From assembly GCF_000204055.1 (NCBI RefSeq), contig NW_006768826.1:332815-396814 (forward strand): a stretch of 64,000 bases of DNA, in the 5' to 3' direction. Both the position numbers and the translations under genes were made by a program. Under the pieces are notes generated by a model. That model ran no database searches. It worked only from the letters and a program-made list of their open reading frames with translations, and was not told where the DNA came from. Below are positions 33,829 to 43,600 of this stretch, one piece after another (position 1 is the stretch's first letter; every line of letters starts with the position of its first letter). Origin of the DNA: Melampsora larici-populina 98AG31. Taxonomy: Eukaryota > Basidiomycota > Pucciniomycetes > Pucciniales > Melampsoraceae.

Positions 33829-36800
33829 CACATACCATTAAATTAGGAGTTGAAGAAAATATTATTGATAGCCTTGAAATGCATGATACTCGTATCATTA
33901 ATGATGTTTTACTTTATGACCCAAAAAATGCCACAACTAAACCTGCCAGAGCCTTATTGGATAGCGGAGCTACCCATGAAGCAGTGAGTAAGAAATTCAT
34001 CTCAACCTCAACTCTCACCACTTCAGAACTACCTCAACATCGAAGCGTTACGGGATTCAGCGGACATGAGCTATCAGTAACCCACACAGGTGATTACTGT
34101 GTGAACAATTCATCAGAGACAACAACATTCATAGTCACAGAATTACGTGACAAATACGACGCCATACTAGGCATGCCATGGATCAAACGAAATCACCTCC
34201 TGATCGATTGGGATAATGGCTGCCTGTTGAATAACTCAAGATTGGAACTTGCAACTGCCGAGTCAGTTTTGTTGCTGCCAAAAGAAACCTCGAAGGACCA
34301 CGCTATGAGGCCTAAGGGGAAAGTTAGGAACAGTAACGAGGGGGTGCGAATCTTGAATGATTCACTAACACCCCCGCAATGTGAGTCTGATAGCGTTCCT
34401 CTTCATCACTCAAAAGAAGCAGCTAGCGATGATTTCATTCCTGTAGAATTGCTACCAAAAATGAACGATGGAATGAAAACTCTACTCAGTCCGAAACAAT
34501 CCTCGAAGGACCACGTTACGAGGCCTGAGGGGAACACTAGGCACACTGAGGAGGGGGCTGAGTTGAAAACATACTCGTTTACGCCCCCGCAGAGTAAGTG
34601 TAAAATTTCCTCCATGCCCAATCGTGTACGAAAAGTAGGCAATCAAATGTTTCCTTGTGTAAAGTTAGGACGCTCAGGACTCTTAAGAGGACAACAACTC
34701 ACCAGCAAGTACACCTCGAGGCCAACTAAAGCCATGATAGACGCGGCGGAAGCTTCTTGGAACGTGTCAACAAGACTTGCAGTAGAGGCGCCAAGAGGTA
34801 CTGAAGAAAAATCAGCTGCACAACTAGTCCCCAAATGCTACCATGAATACCTAGGAATGTTCGAAAAGTCAAACTCTAATGTATTACCACCACACAGGGC
34901 GTATGATTTTCGAGTGGATTTAGTTCCTAACGCCACACCGCAAGCTGGACGGATAATACCTCTATCTCCAAAGGAAACGGAAGTCCTGAATGAAATGATC
35001 GAAAAAGGGCTGGCAAACGGAACCCTGAGAAGAACCACATCGCCGTGGGCTGCTCCTGTCCTATTCACTGGAAAGAAGGATGGAAATCTGAGGCCTTGTT
35101 TTGATTATCGGAAATTGAATGCTCTCACGATCAAGAACAAATACCCACTTCCTCTCACTATGGAATTGATAGACAGTTTGTTAGACGCCGACAGATTCAC
35201 AAGCTTAGATATGCACAATGGATACAACAACTTAAGAGTCAGAGAAGGGGATGAAGCTAAACTAGCTTTTATCTGCAAATCAGGCCAATTCGAACCTCTG
35301 ACGATGCCCTTTGGGCCTACCGGAGCTCCAGGATTCTTCCAGTTTTTCATTCAAGATGTACTAAAGAGTCAAATTGGCAGAGATGTTGCTGCATATCAGG
35401 ACGACATATTAATATATACAAAACCAGGAGAAAATCATGAAGAAGTTGTCAAAGAAGTTTTAGAGCTGTTACGTGCGCAGAATGTCTGGCTAAAGCCTGA
35501 AAAGTGTAGATTCAGTCAGAAAGAGGTATCTTACTTAGGATTGATCATATCCCGAAATCAAATCAGAATGGACGAAACCAAGGTGAAAGCAGTGCGGGAT
35601 TGGCCAGCACCAAAAAACTTGTCTGAGGTTCTGACCTTCCTAGGCTTTTCAAACTTTTATAGAAGGTTTATTCATCATTTCTCGAAAATTGCACGACCAT
35701 TACATGAACTATCTCAAGACAATGTCAAATTTGAATGGACTCATGAAAGGAATGAAGCTTTCAAAAACCTCAAAAAAGCATTTACCTCTGCGCCTGTTCT
35801 GACGATAGCAAACCCTTACAAGCCCTTCATACTCGAGTGTGATTGCTCGGACTTTGCCCTTGGAGCTGTCCTATCACAAGTCTCCGACATTGACAATGAA
35901 CTCCATCCGGTTGCGTTTTTGTCCAGATCCTTAATCAAAGCAGAACGCAATTACGAGATATTCGATAAAGAATTATTGGCAGTTGTCAGTGCATTCAAGG
36001 AGTGGCGCCAATACCTGGAAGGCAACCCCCACAGGTTAAATGTGATAGTATACACGGACCACAAAAACTTACAATCACTGATGACGACTAAAGAACTTAC
36101 GAGGAGGCAGGCTCGATGGGCGGAGGTATTAGGAAGCTTTGACTTTGAGATAAGATTTCGTCCAGGAAAACAGTCGACGAAGCCGGACGCGCTATCCAGA
36201 CGCCCAGACCTGAAGCCTACTGACTCAGAAAAACTAACCTTTGGCCGATTGCTAAAGCCTGAAAATCTCCCGAGTGATGCGTTTGTGGACTCTCTAGAAG
36301 TGATTGAATCTTGGTTCTTTGATCCTCAGATAGAAGAAATTGAATTAGACATGATAGAACCTCAAGTTGAAATATGGAATGATGAAAAAATTATAGAAGA
36401 GATCAGAAAGAAGACAAGTGAAGACCTCAAGATCATGGAAATCTTTAGAATCTGTCAAGACATGCCAACATCAAAACTTATCAGTGGATACTCAATTGAA
36501 AACCAAGTACTATATTTCCGTGGGAAAATAGTAGTACCTGACAATAACGATATCAAGCTGGAAATCCTTAAGTCCCGACACGACAGCTTAATAGCTGGTC
36601 ACCCAGGCCGCATGAGGACGTTAATGCTGGTAAAGAGATCATTCCATTGGCCTTCAATGAAAGCGTACATTAACCGCTACGTTGATGGCTGCGAGCCGTG
36701 CCAAAGAGTCAAAGCTCGAACTTCAAAGCCTTTTGGAAGTCTCCAACCACTTCCAGTCCCGGAAGGCCCTTGGGTAGATATATGCTACGACATGATCACA

Positions 36801-37862
36801 GACCTACCGCCCTCTCAAGGCTTTGATAGCATCCTAACAGTAGTTGACCGATTCACTAAAATGGCTCACTTTGTTCCTTGTAGAAAAACGATGAACTCAG
36901 AAGAACTTTCAAGCCTAATGCTAAATTTTGTTTGGAAACACCACGGAACCCCTAGGACCATCACGTCGGATCGGGGTAACATATTTATTTCAAAATTCAC
37001 AAAAGAATTGAACAAGATGTTGGGCATTAAGACACAATCCTCGACGGCATACCACCCCCAGACGGACAGGCAATCTGAGATCACAAACAAAGCTGTGGAA
37101 CAATACTTACGTCATTTTGCTTCGTACAAACAGGACAATTGGTGTGAATTGCTCCCTATGGCGGAATTCTCTTATAACAACAACCTGCACGTTTCGATAG
37201 GCATGTCACCCTTCAAGGCGAACTATGGTTACGATGCCAGCTTCACAGGAACACCAAGTGAAGAACAGTGTCTACCGTCAGTTGAGGAACGACTCGAGCA
37301 GATAAGTGAGGTACAGAAAGAGCTGAAAGAAGCAATGCTAGAGGCCCAAGAAGATATGCAAGAACAATACAATAAGAAGGTCACTCACACTCCGTCGTGG
37401 AACGCTGGTGAACAAGTGTGGCTAAACAGTAAACATGTCGCAACCACCAGACCAACCGCTAAGTTTTCACATCGATGGTTGGGACCGTATGAAATAATTG
37501 AAAGAATATCAACTAATGCATATAAATTATCTCTACCAAAGGAGATGGCAGAAATGCATCCTGTCTTTCATGTGAATGTACTACGGAAGTATGTCAAGAG
37601 CGATGTAGAAGGCCAGGAAAATTCACCACCACCGCCAGTAATAATTGAAGGAGAGGAAGAGTTTGAAGTCAGTGAAGTATTAAACAAGAGGAAACGTAGG
37701 GGTAAAGTGGAGTATTTAATCAGTTGGAAGGGGTATGGACCTAATCACGATTCATGGGAGCCTGAAAAAGAGTTAGGTAATGCACGAGAATTGGTAAATG
37801 ATTTTAATTCAAGATATCCGGAGGCGCTCAAGAACTACAGAAGGACAAGGAGAAGAGGTTAG
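33813..37862 (+). CDS. pol: Ty3 Pol polyprotein: protease, RT, RNase H, integrase, chromodomain
   Basis: 1349 codons without lesion, in the -1 frame relative to gag. The listed start is a GTG, and synthesis as a Gag-Pol fusion is more likely. Protease has LLDSGATHE (Asp50-Ser-Gly). A linker holds a degenerate 30-residue duplication. RT has YQDD near residue 528. RNase H starts with ILECDCSDFALGAVL. Integrase has an HHCC finger (near 922-960), the DDE core with TSDRG (near 1052) and HPQTDRQSE. A chromodomain follows (EFEVSEVLNKRKRRG...YLISWKGYG, about 1284-1335). Chromodomains steer integration to marked chromatin. All catalytic motifs appear intact. Confidence 0.94.
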   Translation: MPTSSSHTIKLGVEENIIDSLEMHDTRIINDVLLYDPKNATTKPARALLDSGATHEAVSKKFISTSTLTTSELPQHRSVTGFSGHELSVTHTGDYCVNNSSETTTFIVTELRDKYDAILGMPWIKRNHLLIDWDNGCLLNNSRLELATAESVLLLPKETSKDHAMRPKGKVRNSNEGVRILNDSLTPPQCESDSVPLHHSKEAASDDFIPVELLPKMNDGMKTLLSPKQSSKDHVTRPEGNTRHTEEGAELKTYSFTPPQSKCKISSMPNRVRKVGNQMFPCVKLGRSGLLRGQQLTSKYTSRPTKAMIDAAEASWNVSTRLAVEAPRGTEEKSAAQLVPKCYHEYLGMFEKSNSNVLPPHRAYDFRVDLVPNATPQAGRIIPLSPKETEVLNEMIEKGLANGTLRRTTSPWAAPVLFTGKKDGNLRPCFDYRKLNALTIKNKYPLPLTMELIDSLLDADRFTSLDMHNGYNNLRVREGDEAKLAFICKSGQFEPLTMPFGPTGAPGFFQFFIQDVLKSQIGRDVAAYQDDILIYTKPGENHEEVVKEVLELLRAQNVWLKPEKCRFSQKEVSYLGLIISRNQIRMDETKVKAVRDWPAPKNLSEVLTFLGFSNFYRRFIHHFSKIARPLHELSQDNVKFEWTHERNEAFKNLKKAFTSAPVLTIANPYKPFILECDCSDFALGAVLSQVSDIDNELHPVAFLSRSLIKAERNYEIFDKELLAVVSAFKEWRQYLEGNPHRLNVIVYTDHKNLQSLMTTKELTRRQARWAEVLGSFDFEIRFRPGKQSTKPDALSRRPDLKPTDSEKLTFGRLLKPENLPSDAFVDSLEVIESWFFDPQIEEIELDMIEPQVEIWNDEKIIEEIRKKTSEDLKIMEIFRICQDMPTSKLISGYSIENQVLYFRGKIVVPDNNDIKLEILKSRHDSLIAGHPGRMRTLMLVKRSFHWPSMKAYINRYVDGCEPCQRVKARTSKPFGSLQPLPVPEGPWVDICYDMITDLPPSQGFDSILTVVDRFTKMAHFVPCRKTMNSEELSSLMLNFVWKHHGTPRTITSDRGNIFISKFTKELNKMLGIKTQSSTAYHPQTDRQSEITNKAVEQYLRHFASYKQDNWCELLPMAEFSYNNNLHVSIGMSPFKANYGYDASFTGTPSEEQCLPSVEERLEQISEVQKELKEAMLEAQEDMQEQYNKKVTHTPSWNAGEQVWLNSKHVATTRPTAKFSHRWLGPYEIIERISTNAYKLSLPKEMAEMHPVFHVNVLRKYVKSDVEGQENSPPPPVIIEGEEEFEVSEVLNKRKRRGKVEYLISWKGYGPNHDSWEPEKELGNARELVNDFNSRYPEALKNYRRTRRRG

Positions 37863-37950
37863 AGCCTGAGGGTGAAGCTTTTTCCCTAAGGGGTTTTTTA
37901 ATGCCAACCCGTGGAAAGATATCTAATCTGTCAAGAGGGGATTGAGATAT

Positions 37951-37964
37951 AAAAGGGGGAATGG
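37951..37964 (+). promoter_or_regulatory. Polypurine tract of the Ty3 element
   Basis: AAAAGGGGGAATGG immediately precedes the 3' LTR, where plus-strand DNA synthesis is primed. Confidence 0.75.
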
Positions 37965-38119
37965 TGTAATGAGCCCTATATTGAGTTATGCTTGTACTGT
38001 GTCATCTGGGTTTCTATACTAGCTCTGCGGAAGGAGGACAGACTCTTCTTTCCTCACATTGCAATATCATCATACCAGCATCACTATCCTTGCTCTATCT
38101 CTCTAAGCCATTCCTAACA
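37965..38119 (+). repeat. 3' LTR of the Ty3 element
   Basis: 155 bp, identical to the 5' LTR except CACATTGC in place of CACGTTGC. That base lies in the segment complementary to the primer site. The 5-bp duplication CTTGT follows. Confidence 0.93.
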
Positions 38120-38237
38120 CTTGTGCCCCCAGGTTTCCAACTGTCCACTTATAAGCAGTCTTTCCTACGCAATTTGGTCAAAATCTTGATTAGTCAGGAT
38201 ACGAGTATCATAAAGAATTTATCTTTGAATCTTTACA
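38120..38237 (+). repeat. Right part of the old copia-type LTR
   Basis: Continues the LTR interrupted by the Ty3 insertion and ends TTTACA at a primer-site-like TGG. This defines the LTR end by position; no matching 3' LTR was found in the window. Confidence 0.45.
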
Positions 38238-38252
38238 TGGTAGCAAGAGTGC
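38238..38252 (+). promoter_or_regulatory. tRNA primer binding site of the old copia-type element
   Basis: TGGTAGCAAGAGTGC begins with TGGTAGC, complementary to a tRNA 3' end GCTACCA, as in initiator Met tRNA. It directly follows the LTR end and precedes gag. Confidence 0.5.
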
Positions 38253-38277
38253 AAGATCTTTTCGAACCACTACTTGT

Positions 38278-38860
38278 ATGAGTTCTAATCCCGTCGATTC
38301 ACCTTTTGATGACGAGACTACTGATAACTCTACAGTCACTGAAGGCTCAAGCTCTTCAACAAGTACAGTCCGATTCTTAGGAACAGCAAAGTCTTCTCCA
38401 AGCAATTCAAAAATTACTGGCGCTTTACACAATCCCACTTCATCTGATCTAAGTTCTGCCGTCATGTCTGAATCCACTGATTCCAGAGTGTTCGGTGATG
38501 CTATTCAAAAAATCTCTCAAATAATGACAAATGCGCTCAGCAAGTACAAAGTTTCTGAAGATTTGTCTGACAATAATCATATTGAATGGAGTCAGTTCCT
38601 AATGGAGGTATTTCAATCTCTTGAACTTCATCATTACGTCAAGGTCAAGGACTACCGGCGCAAGAACTTGTCTGATGAGGAACATGAGAAGACATGTTTT
38701 AACATCACTACGTACATTCTCAATCGTCTGGATTTGGTGAACAAAGTCAGAACCCAAAACCGACTCACCAATCCCACTGATCCCCTCGAGATAATCTACA
38801 ATCCATATGAATGTTGGACTTTTCTGAAGAATTACCATAATCAAATCTCAGAAGACATCT
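38278..38860 (+). pseudogene. Copia-type gag N-terminal fragment, truncated
   Basis: From the ATG at 38278 the frame gives a Ser/Thr-rich start, then a Gag-like helical domain (SDNNHIEWSQFLMEVFQSLE, then CFNITTYILNRLDL and PYECWTFLKNYHNQISE). After ISE the frame runs into unrelated sequence, and nothing of protease, integrase or RT follows. It is a remnant of an LTR retrotransposon in which the Ty3 element is nested. Confidence 0.55.
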
Positions 38861-39177
38861 CAAGGGACGTGTCAATGATACGATTGCTAGCAGTTGATGG
38901 AAGTAGTTTCTTCCCAGTGATTGGTCGTGGGTCTTGTTGGGGTACAGTGCCACCAAAGGCAACGACAGGTGCTGTTTTGTTGGAAGTCATTGAGTGTGTC
39001 TTGATCTGCCGTGTAAAGTATCTAGATGGTAGGACATGGTTAGATAATAGATCGGTTTGATCGGGTTGATGAGTTGAATAGATGAAGCAGTTGATTGTTG
39101 TTCATAATGAGCGTGAGACATGAGAGGGTCATTAGATTCCTGATTGGTACGGTTTTCTGGTATACGTCTAGGAGGCA
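38861..39177 (-). other. Minus-strand coding-like fragment, unidentified
   Basis: On the minus strand two frames look protein-like. One starts at an ATG that overlaps the copia border (reading MPPRRIPENRTNQ, later SSIQLINPIKP). The second continues in another frame (APVVAFGGTVPQQDPRPITG). I recognise no domain. It may be part of another retroelement or an exon cut by the copia insertion at 39178. If 57746 was once adjacent, the upstream sequence of this fragment lies there. Confidence 0.3.
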
Positions 39178-39439
39178 TGTTATGAATGTCACTAATGTGT
39201 TATTGTGTATGAAATCATAGTTGTATGCTAATACTATTTCTCTCATTCAATATCCTTATAATCTATTAGCATAGTTATAGTATATATTGTATTTTGTTTT
39301 GTTAGATAGGATTGGTTCTTTCTTCACCTTTCCTAATTGTTCTAACATTTCTCTCAAGGTATGTTCTATTACTTTATGCAATAATACCTTTCCTAATTGT
39401 TCTAACATTTCTCTCAAGCTGTGAGAATCAATCTTATCA
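39178..39439 (+). repeat. Copia LTR (left copy)
   Basis: 262 bp, TGTTATGAATG...AATCTTATCA, containing a short internal duplication (CCTTTCCTAATTGTTC twice). About three differences from the LTR at 57484 and a similar number from that at 52851. Confidence 0.9.
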
Positions 39440-39703
39440 GGTTATGAGCCCATCTCACATTTCCATATAAGAAAATCATAGCTCGAAGAACGGTTTTGAA
39501 AACAATCGATTTTCAAAAACCATCTAGAAAAACCTCAGGAAAGGTCCGTCTGTACTGTCAGACGATAAACTCAGTTCAAATCAACAAGATTCTCCGAAAA
39601 CTCAAACGATACTCTTCAAATAAGTATATTTGGAGATCTAGTTTACCACTTCAATTTTTTTTTTTTTTTTTGTTATTAAACTTCCAATTGACAAACAATC
39701 AAT

Positions 39704-40042
39704 ATGTCTGTACCTTCGGCCACTGCTGGAGATAGTCATAGAACTAGTCTACCATCATCGTCATCTATTTCGCCAAACATAACTCGTTCAAAAATGCCAC
39801 GAACTGATTCATCTCGAACTGAAATTAAACCATCAACTGGTCTCACTTACAATCACGAACGATTGGAGGCAACTGGTGTTAAACCACTCGAAGCGCCTGG
39901 TGAGAATTCAAACTATCATCATTGGCAATTCGTGATGGGTACCATCATTCGAGGATCCGCATATGGATACGTTTTACGAGATGTTCAGCCAGATCCTCTT
40001 CCGTCTACTGAAGAACACGATAGATGCAAAGTATCTGCTCTA
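39704..40042 (+). CDS. gag: Copia Gag N-terminus, cut by assembly gap
   Basis: 113 residues visible, starting MSVPSATAGDSHRTS and ending at RCKVSAL where the N run begins. Same sequence as the gag at 53372. The Ser/Pro-rich start is followed by a helical Gag segment (NYHHWQFVMGTIIRGSAYG). The remainder is unknown. Confidence 0.75.
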
Positions 40043-40142
40043 NNNNNNNNNNNNNNNNNNNNNNNNNNNNNNNNNNNNNNNNNNNNNNNNNNNNNNNNNN
40101 NNNNNNNNNNNNNNNNNNNNNNNNNNNNNNNNNNNNNNNNNN
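40043..40142. other. Assembly gap (100 N)
   Basis: Placeholder gap inside a copia copy. The sequence to its right is not copia, so the join is a scaffold link rather than continuous sequence. Confidence 0.99.
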
Positions 40143-40685
40143 TCAGGTGTAAGTTGGAGTACGTAAGTCCCTCGCTCGCTTAATAAGTTAAGCCTTGCGA
40201 GGCGAGCGTGGAACTTTTGCTTAGCTTACTGAATGCGGAGGTTTTGAAGGGTTGAAATTAAATCCTAGGGTTTGAATATACTTTACGGATGAAAGGAAGA
40301 CAAGATGATAGAGACAAGCAACATTTCATTTAAAATATTCAAGTATGTAAAAGCATGTTTCTTTGATAGGCGATTGGTGTGTGAATAGATCACTTAGCTA
40401 ATAGTAATTGAAGCGAGAAGAGCGAGTGAAATGAATTGATTTTGCAATTCTCAATTCTCAAATGGTCACTCGCACAGTGCACTTGAGCTTTACAATTTTA
40501 CAAAGTCTGATTTGTATTATCCTCCAATATGTATTTCTTGTTGAGATCGAGTCTCTGAAGCCAAAAATAAGAAGTATCAGAACCTATTACTACATAGAAC
40601 TATTCAAGAAGTCGAGGACAAAGTTGATTGTACAAGTTGAATTGATTTGAATTGATTTACATAGAATATTCTGTAGTTCTAAAAG
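40143..40685. other. Upstream region of the IRA/NF1 gene
   Basis: Non-coding. Contains a GC-rich inverted repeat near 40172-40210 (CCTCGCTCGC versus GCGAGGCGAGCG). No TATA box or gene recognised. Confidence 0.45.
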
Positions 40686-43600
40686 ATGTATTATTCATCC
40701 TTTTCATCACATCCGGCATTATTTAATAATCAACTATCCAAACAAATCACCAGTTCTTCAACTAACTCAGCATCAATTCTACCAGGAAGTGGTCAACAAC
40801 AACAACAACAACAACAAGCACCATTACCACCAACACCTATCATCGATCAATCTATTCGATCGAGTACTTCCTCACCTTATCACTTTAATCATTCTACCAC
40901 TACCATGGATCATCCAATCTATGGAAGAGACTCACCTGGAAATCTGAACAATAACATTCCATTTCAACCTACTCATCATCATCAATTTCAAAATATTTAT
41001 CATCAATCAAGACAAAATCATAATCGACATCCTCCTTCAATAGGTCCAAACTCATTTCAAATCGGTAGTCCTTCTCCAAGTACGATTAGTGAAGATAAAT
41101 TGATCGATGCTCTCATTAACAAGATCATGGCTAAACTCTCAAATCAAGCTGATCCTCACCTATCACCATTAGAGACAGATGAACTTATTCTTCAATCTTG
41201 TAGTTCTTTATTCGAAATGTGTCGTCAACGTTTACCTTTTGTGATTCAAAAATTACTTCAAGAACTCGATTCTCCTTCTCATGTTGGTCATCTCATCTTC
41301 AATATTCTCTTCTTACAGTTACTGATGTCTTTCAAACACTTACTTGATCTTCTTATTTAGCCATTCACATCAGATGAACAAACTGGTTTGGTCGATCATT
41401 TACGTACCCAACTCTTTGTGATCAAGATTTTGAGTTATTGTATGTCATATCATTGGGCTTGGCATCGTGAACAAACTCAACGCCAAAGATCTCGCTCGAG
41501 ATCACCTTCACCACCACCACCCTCCTCGTATTCCAAATCCACGAATCTCTTTGCTACAACCGATTGGTCAGATCCGCCCGCATTGGATGACAATCTAGCA
41601 TAACAATTGGTAGCTACCATCAGCTTCTTCCTCAAAGAACATCAACGATTTGAAGACGCTGGCTCAGCATTAGGCCCGATCGGAAGTTCAAACATTCACC
41701 TCACCGAACTGACTCGCAAACAGAGTATCCATTCAACTAATCATACTGCATCGCCCAATGGTCCACCTAATCACAATTTTCACCAGCCCTCGCGAGATCT
41801 TGAGGAGAAACCGATCGTACCATCCTTGATGAGTGAGATCCTAGCACAAGTTGCCAAGATATGCTTTTTCGTCTCTGCATCAAACTGGACAATCGTCTTG
41901 GGTAAAATTAAGAATCGAATAGCCTATTGGTCAGGACCTGAAGAGTTCCAGATCGTTCGGAGACGCGTTTACTCGAATTTTGTTCTCTAAATCGATTCAG
42001 ACTCTCATCGATCATACGAGAACTCTCTGCTCAATTTGTTCATCTCCAACGTCCTGCTCAATCTGACATTGCATTAGCATTAAGGCGTTCAATATGGAAT
42101 TGGATTGAAACTTATCCCCACGAATATGTCGCCCTCGTTCGCTCCAATGGTCGATTGGAAGGTGCTCCGGATGTCCTTTATGATGTGGCTCATAGTCTTT
42201 CTGAAAATGGCAAGAAGAGGGCTTATACGTGGCCCATGATGTCTATGCTTCTGGCAGTCTGTCCCGATATCGTACTTAAGATCGCTGCAGGAGACCGTAA
42301 CCGATCACAAGTGACTGCCAGGAAAGCAGCCTTTATCGAAAGCTTGAGAAAGAATCTCAAGGTTACCAAATTAGCTGATGTTGCAACTGCTTGCTGCGTT
42401 GATCTTTGTAAAGCTGCGACATTCTCTCCGAAGACAACGGCTGAAGGCCCTGGGCTTAGGTTACTTGCTCTAGATTTAGTATCAGATTTAAATTCAAGAC
42501 TATTAGATCCCAGCAAACCGTTCACTAATGCAGACGGAATCGTCGAAGTATCTCTGATGTCAGAAGCCTTGGCAGCCCTGTTCAAGCTCGACCGACATTA
42601 CGTGAGCTCAACCTTATTAGACAAGTGTTTATCTCGGACTAGTTTCCCACCCTTCCAGATCGCTTTCATCCAAGCATGTCAAAAACTAGCCGCCAAACCT
42701 GCTCACGAGACCAACTCGTCTAACGATCCTGAACCTGAAGATGACCAAGATTGTATGAGTAACTGGAACGTCAAGTTGCAAGAATTATATCCTTTGATAG
42801 CCCCTTTGTTGAGGGGAGTATTCATGACATCAATCTTAGAATGCGAGCAGTATAGTCATCTCACCACCGATCGTTCAACCTCGAAAACTGTCGGAGGAGC
42901 CGGCTTGGACGAAAATCCTCACCGAAATGATATTCTGAGAGCTATCTTGAAGCTTTGGGCACAAGATTGTCGATTAGCATTCTACTCGAACGCAAAAAAT
43001 GACCATTCAACCCCTGGACGATCTTCACTTGAGTTACAATCTTGGCTAACAAGTGGAAGCACCACAAATCCCAACGATCTAGAGATGTTTATATATCTAA
43101 CCACATTCTTGCTGGATGGAAGAAGTCCCAGATCGGTCAGGCAATCTACAATGGAAGTTCTCAAAGCTTACTATCAGCCTATTCAGCCCAGCCCTCGTCA
43201 TCTGGAAAGTCCGATCAAAAAGCATGGATCTCAAAATGTCATTTCAGTAGATCTTGACTTGAAGCATTCTTTGAAACATTCAAGACCGATTGTAGGGATA
43301 TCGATCTTGAAAAGGCTCTTGGAGACTTGGGCTCATCGTGAAGAAGAACGCGAGGTTCTTCATGTCTTCAAAGTTTATTTGGATCGCTTCAAAGACGCTG
43401 TTGAAGATAGTGAGAAAGGTAACAGTGTAAGTCCTTTGGTTTTATACCCGCTCCCCTCAATGACGTAGCTTCATCTTGACTATCGATCATCACAATCTCG
43501 CTCTCAGGAATCGTATCTTTCGGCAGGAGCAAACGCGGTTGATTACATCGTCTTTGGTCACTTGTTAAGACTAGCTATTCCCCTCGGCCTCTGTACGGTT

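Larger units (their letters stand above)
32115..38119 (+). mobile_element. Full-length young Ty3/gypsy retrotransposon (chromovirus, Tf1/sushi-like)
   Basis: 6005 bp with 155-bp LTRs that differ at one base, perfect 5-bp target duplication CTTGT (32110-32114, 38120-38124), TG...CA termini, polypurine tract, and intact gag and pol. The integrase ends in a chromodomain, placing it among chromoviruses. It is inserted in an older copia-type LTR. One difference between LTRs and intact frames indicate very recent insertion and possible current activity. Confidence 0.95.
39178..40042 (+). mobile_element. Copia-type retrotransposon, 5' part only, ends at gap
   Basis: A 262-bp LTR (39178-39439) is followed by a half-tRNA-type primer site (GGTTATGAGCCC), leader and the gag start at 39704. 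It is nearly identical to 52851-53712, differing by scattered substitutions and homopolymer length. The sequence stops at the N gap. The 5 bp before the LTR (39173-39177, AGGCA) match the 5 bp after the 3' LTR at 57745, not the flank of the copy at 52851. Confidence 0.85.

Noticed and set aside
41440..41488. A 49-bp intron with a perfect GTATGT donor in IRA/NF1 exon 2.
   Set aside because: Using it leads to an early stop in the new frame and does not remove the in-frame TAA problem.
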